Shown: in pieces, positions 6,545 to 8,271 of the stretch
How positions within the stretch are numbered: position 1 is the stretch's first letter
How the letters are laid out: every line of letters starts with the position of its first letter
Origin: Gammaproteobacteria bacterium
Lineage (GTDB): Bacteria; Pseudomonadota; Gammaproteobacteria; Pseudomonadales; GM7GCV1
DNA length: 8,271 nt
Direction: 5' to 3'
Assembly: GCA_030830945.1 (NCBI GenBank)
Contig: JAURLY010000168.1
Location: forward strand, 1 to 8,271
Notes under the pieces: model-generated
The model's database searches: none
What the model was told of the DNA's origin: nothing
Seen by the model: the letters and a program-made list of their open reading frames with translations, nothing else
Made by a program: the position numbers and the translations under genes

Positions 6545-8271
6545 TTAAGCGCCAGTTTTGTTTTCCTCTTCATCACCAGAAGCTTTTTCCGTTTCGATTT
6601 CCTGGGAATCTTCAGGCTCGAATAGCTTTGGCTCTTCTTCCGTTGAAGCTTCTACAGTCTCTTCGACCACAGGCGCTTCTTCAGAAGCCGGAGCTTCTTC
6701 TTCAACTATCTGGGTAGCTTCTTCAGCAACAGGAGCGGCCTCAACTGCCGCTTCCACTTGTGGAGCTTCTTCTGCAGATTCGGTCTGAGCCGCTTCTTCC
6801 GCAGTAAGCTCTTTTATGGAGAGCTTGATTCGTCCACGCTGATCAACTTCCAGACATTTGACACGAATCTCCTGACCTTCCTGCAGATAATCAGTTACCT
6901 TTTCTACGCGTTCCTGCGCAATCTGGCTAATATGTAGCAGGCCTTCTGTACCCGGCATAATTTCGACAAATGCGCCAAAATCAACAATACGGGTAATCTT
7001 GCCATCATAAACAACACCAGCTTCCGGCTCAGCACAAATCATTTCAATACGGTAAACCGCATCGGCCAATGAATCGGCCTCAGTCGCATAGATTTTGATA
7101 GTGCCATCGTCTTCAATATCAATGGTCGCACCGGTTTCTTCAGTCAGTGCACGAATTGTCGCACCGCCTTTACCGATAACATCACGGATTTTGTCCTGGT
7201 CAATTTTGAAGGTCTTCATTCGTGGCGCGTTGTCAGATACTTCATCGCGACCAGCATCGATTACCTTGTTCATTTCACCAAGAATATGAAGTCGAGCTGC
7301 CTGGGCTTGCTCCAAAGCAATCTCCATAATTTCCTGGGTAATGCCTTCAATCTTGATGTCCATCTGCAAGGCAGTGACACCAGCAGAGGTACCAGCAACT
7401 TTAAAGTCCATGTCCCCGAGATGATCTTCATCACCCAGGATATCTGTCAGTACCGCAAAGCCTTCGTCTTCTTTTACCAGGCCCATGGCAATACCGGCGA
7501 CAGGTGCTTTCACCGGTACACCTGCATCCATAAGCGCAAGGCTGGTACCGCAGACTGAAGCCATAGAGCTTGAGCCGTTGGATTCGGTAATTTCAGATAC
7601 GACACGAATGGCGTAAGGGAAATCTTCCTGGCTAGGCAGCATTGCGGCTACACCGCGTCGTGCCAGACGTCCATGACCAATTTCTCGGCGACCAGGTGTC
7701 CCCATACGACCACACTCGCCTACCGAGTATGGTGGGAAGTTGTAATGCAGCATGAATGGGTCTTTGCGCTCACCTTCCAGCGCATCGATAATCTGGGAAT
7801 CACGCTGGGCACCCAGGGTAGCAGCAACGATTGCCTGCGTTTCGCCACGAGTAAAAAGTGCTGAACCGTGAGCCATTGGCAAGACACCAACTTCAACGGC
7901 AATTGGGCGAACAGTTTTATTGTCACGGCCGTCAATACGCGGCTCACCGGCAATGACTCGGCCACGAACAATTTTCTTCTCAAGTTTCTTGAGAAGATCA
8001 CCAATTTCACCTTCATCCGGCCCTTCTTCAGATTCGCTGGAAACCAATGCTTCCAACGTCGCTGTTTTGGCCGCTGAAATCGCAGCAACACGCTCTTGTT
8101 TATCCGTAATCTGGTAAGCAGCCGTCAGAGCATCGCTTGCTTGCGCCGCAACAGCAGCTTCCAGATCTTGGTTAACCGCTTCCGGCTCCCAGTCCCAACG
8201 AGGCTTGCCGGCATCTGCAGCCAGCTCTTTAACGGCCTGTATAACAGCCTGCATTTCCTGATGCGCATAAA
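6545..8271 (-). CDS. pnp: Polyribonucleotide nucleotidyltransferase (PNPase), 5'-truncated by the window edge
   Basis: PNPase degrades RNA 3' to 5' by phosphorolysis, releasing nucleoside diphosphates; it works as a trimer and often in the RNA degradosome. The reading frame stays open to the window end, where codons YAHQE precede the Met at 8254, so this Met is internal. By comparison with E. coli about 209 residues, including most of the first RNase PH domain, lie outside. Numbering from that Met: helical linker ~25-100, second RNase PH domain ~101-335 with phosphate-binding NGSSS (226-230) and catalytic-site residues in GDEDHLGDMDFK (Asp277, Asp281, Asp283, Lys285), KH domain with GKGG (361-364), and S1 domain ~413-482 with FGAFV and HISQI. 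From ~484 to 569 there is an acidic Glu/Ala/Pro-rich tail of about 86 residues, much longer than the ~20 residues after S1 in E. coli. The catalytic residues are intact. The stop TAA (6547-6545) is followed by a strong terminator. Confidence 0.98.
   Translation of the reverse strand, partial: YAHQEMQAVIQAVKELAADAGKPRWDWEPEAVNQDLEAAVAAQASDALTAAYQITDKQERVAAISAAKTATLEALVSSESEEGPDEGEIGDLLKKLEKKIVRGRVIAGEPRIDGRDNKTVRPIAVEVGVLPMAHGSALFTRGETQAIVAATLGAQRDSQIIDALEGERKDPFMLHYNFPPYSVGECGRMGTPGRREIGHGRLARRGVAAMLPSQEDFPYAIRVVSEITESNGSSSMASVCGTSLALMDAGVPVKAPVAGIAMGLVKEDEGFAVLTDILGDEDHLGDMDFKVAGTSAGVTALQMDIKIEGITQEIMEIALEQAQAARLHILGEMNKVIDAGRDEVSDNAPRMKTFKIDQDKIRDVIGKGGATIRALTEETGATIDIEDDGTIKIYATEADSLADAVYRIEMICAEPEAGVVYDGKITRIVDFGAFVEIMPGTEGLLHISQIAQERVEKVTDYLQEGQEIRVKCLEVDQRGRIKLSIKELTAEEAAQTESAEEAPQVEAAVEAAPVAEEATQIVEEEAPASEEAPVVEETVEASTEEEPKLFEPEDSQEIETEKASGDEEENKTGA

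Noticed and set aside
6558..6788. Serine-rich plus-strand open frame opposite the 3' end of pnp
   Set aside because: It is the complement of the Glu/Ala-rich PNPase tail (GAA/GCT codons read backwards give Ser codons); no independent evidence of a gene.
8252..8254. ATG at 8254 as the pnp start codon
   Set aside because: The frame stays open upstream to the window edge and encodes YAHQE, matching the internal PNPase sequence around FGHEQ in E. coli; the true start is about 209 codons upstream, outside the window.

Overview
All five genes in this window lie on the minus strand. In transcription order (high to low coordinate) they are pnp (5' part outside the window), hrpA, mlaA/vacJ, an RssB-type response regulator/PP2C phosphatase gene and an RssC-type STAS gene. 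The proteins look gammaproteobacterial. The PNPase and the 1305-residue HrpA match the E. coli proteins along their length. The mlaA - REC/PP2C - STAS cluster resembles the vacJ/rssB/rssC region of Pseudomonas. Base composition is moderate, with no sign of phage, insertion sequence, CRISPR, tRNA or rRNA. I read it as a chromosomal core region of a pseudomonad-like or marine gammaproteobacterium; genus cannot be decided from the sequence.

Layout: pnp (8271 down to 6545) ends in an unusually long acidic tail. It is followed by a perfect 14-bp-arm intrinsic terminator (6497-6530) in the 75-bp gap before hrpA. hrpA (6469-2552) is a full-length DEAH-box RNA helicase. The 123-bp gap 2429-2551 carries a plausible sigma-70 promoter facing mlaA. 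The genes mlaA (2428-1706), rssB-like (1705-500) and rssC-like (499-2) follow with no intergenic base: each stop TAA is directly followed by the next ATG. Coding density is very high, no gap reaches 300 bp, and the window ends one base after the rssC-like stop.

Functionally there are two blocks. The first is RNA metabolism: PNPase, a 3'-to-5' phosphorolytic exonuclease, and HrpA, an RNA helicase. The second is a cell-envelope and signalling operon: MlaA maintains outer-membrane lipid asymmetry, and the phosphatase/STAS pair looks like the output half of a partner-switching system. The matching anti-sigma kinase is not in the window.

I see no wholly new system. The strongest lead is the receiver domain of the RssB-like protein. 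It keeps a phospho-acceptor-like Asp but appears to have lost three of the other conserved active-site residues. All five cysteines of the protein are placed around that pocket, two of them as a CxxC where the invariant Lys should be, while the PP2C domain keeps its core metal-binding motifs. This suggests a receiver that senses something other than phosphotransfer, possibly redox state or a metal; that part is inference.
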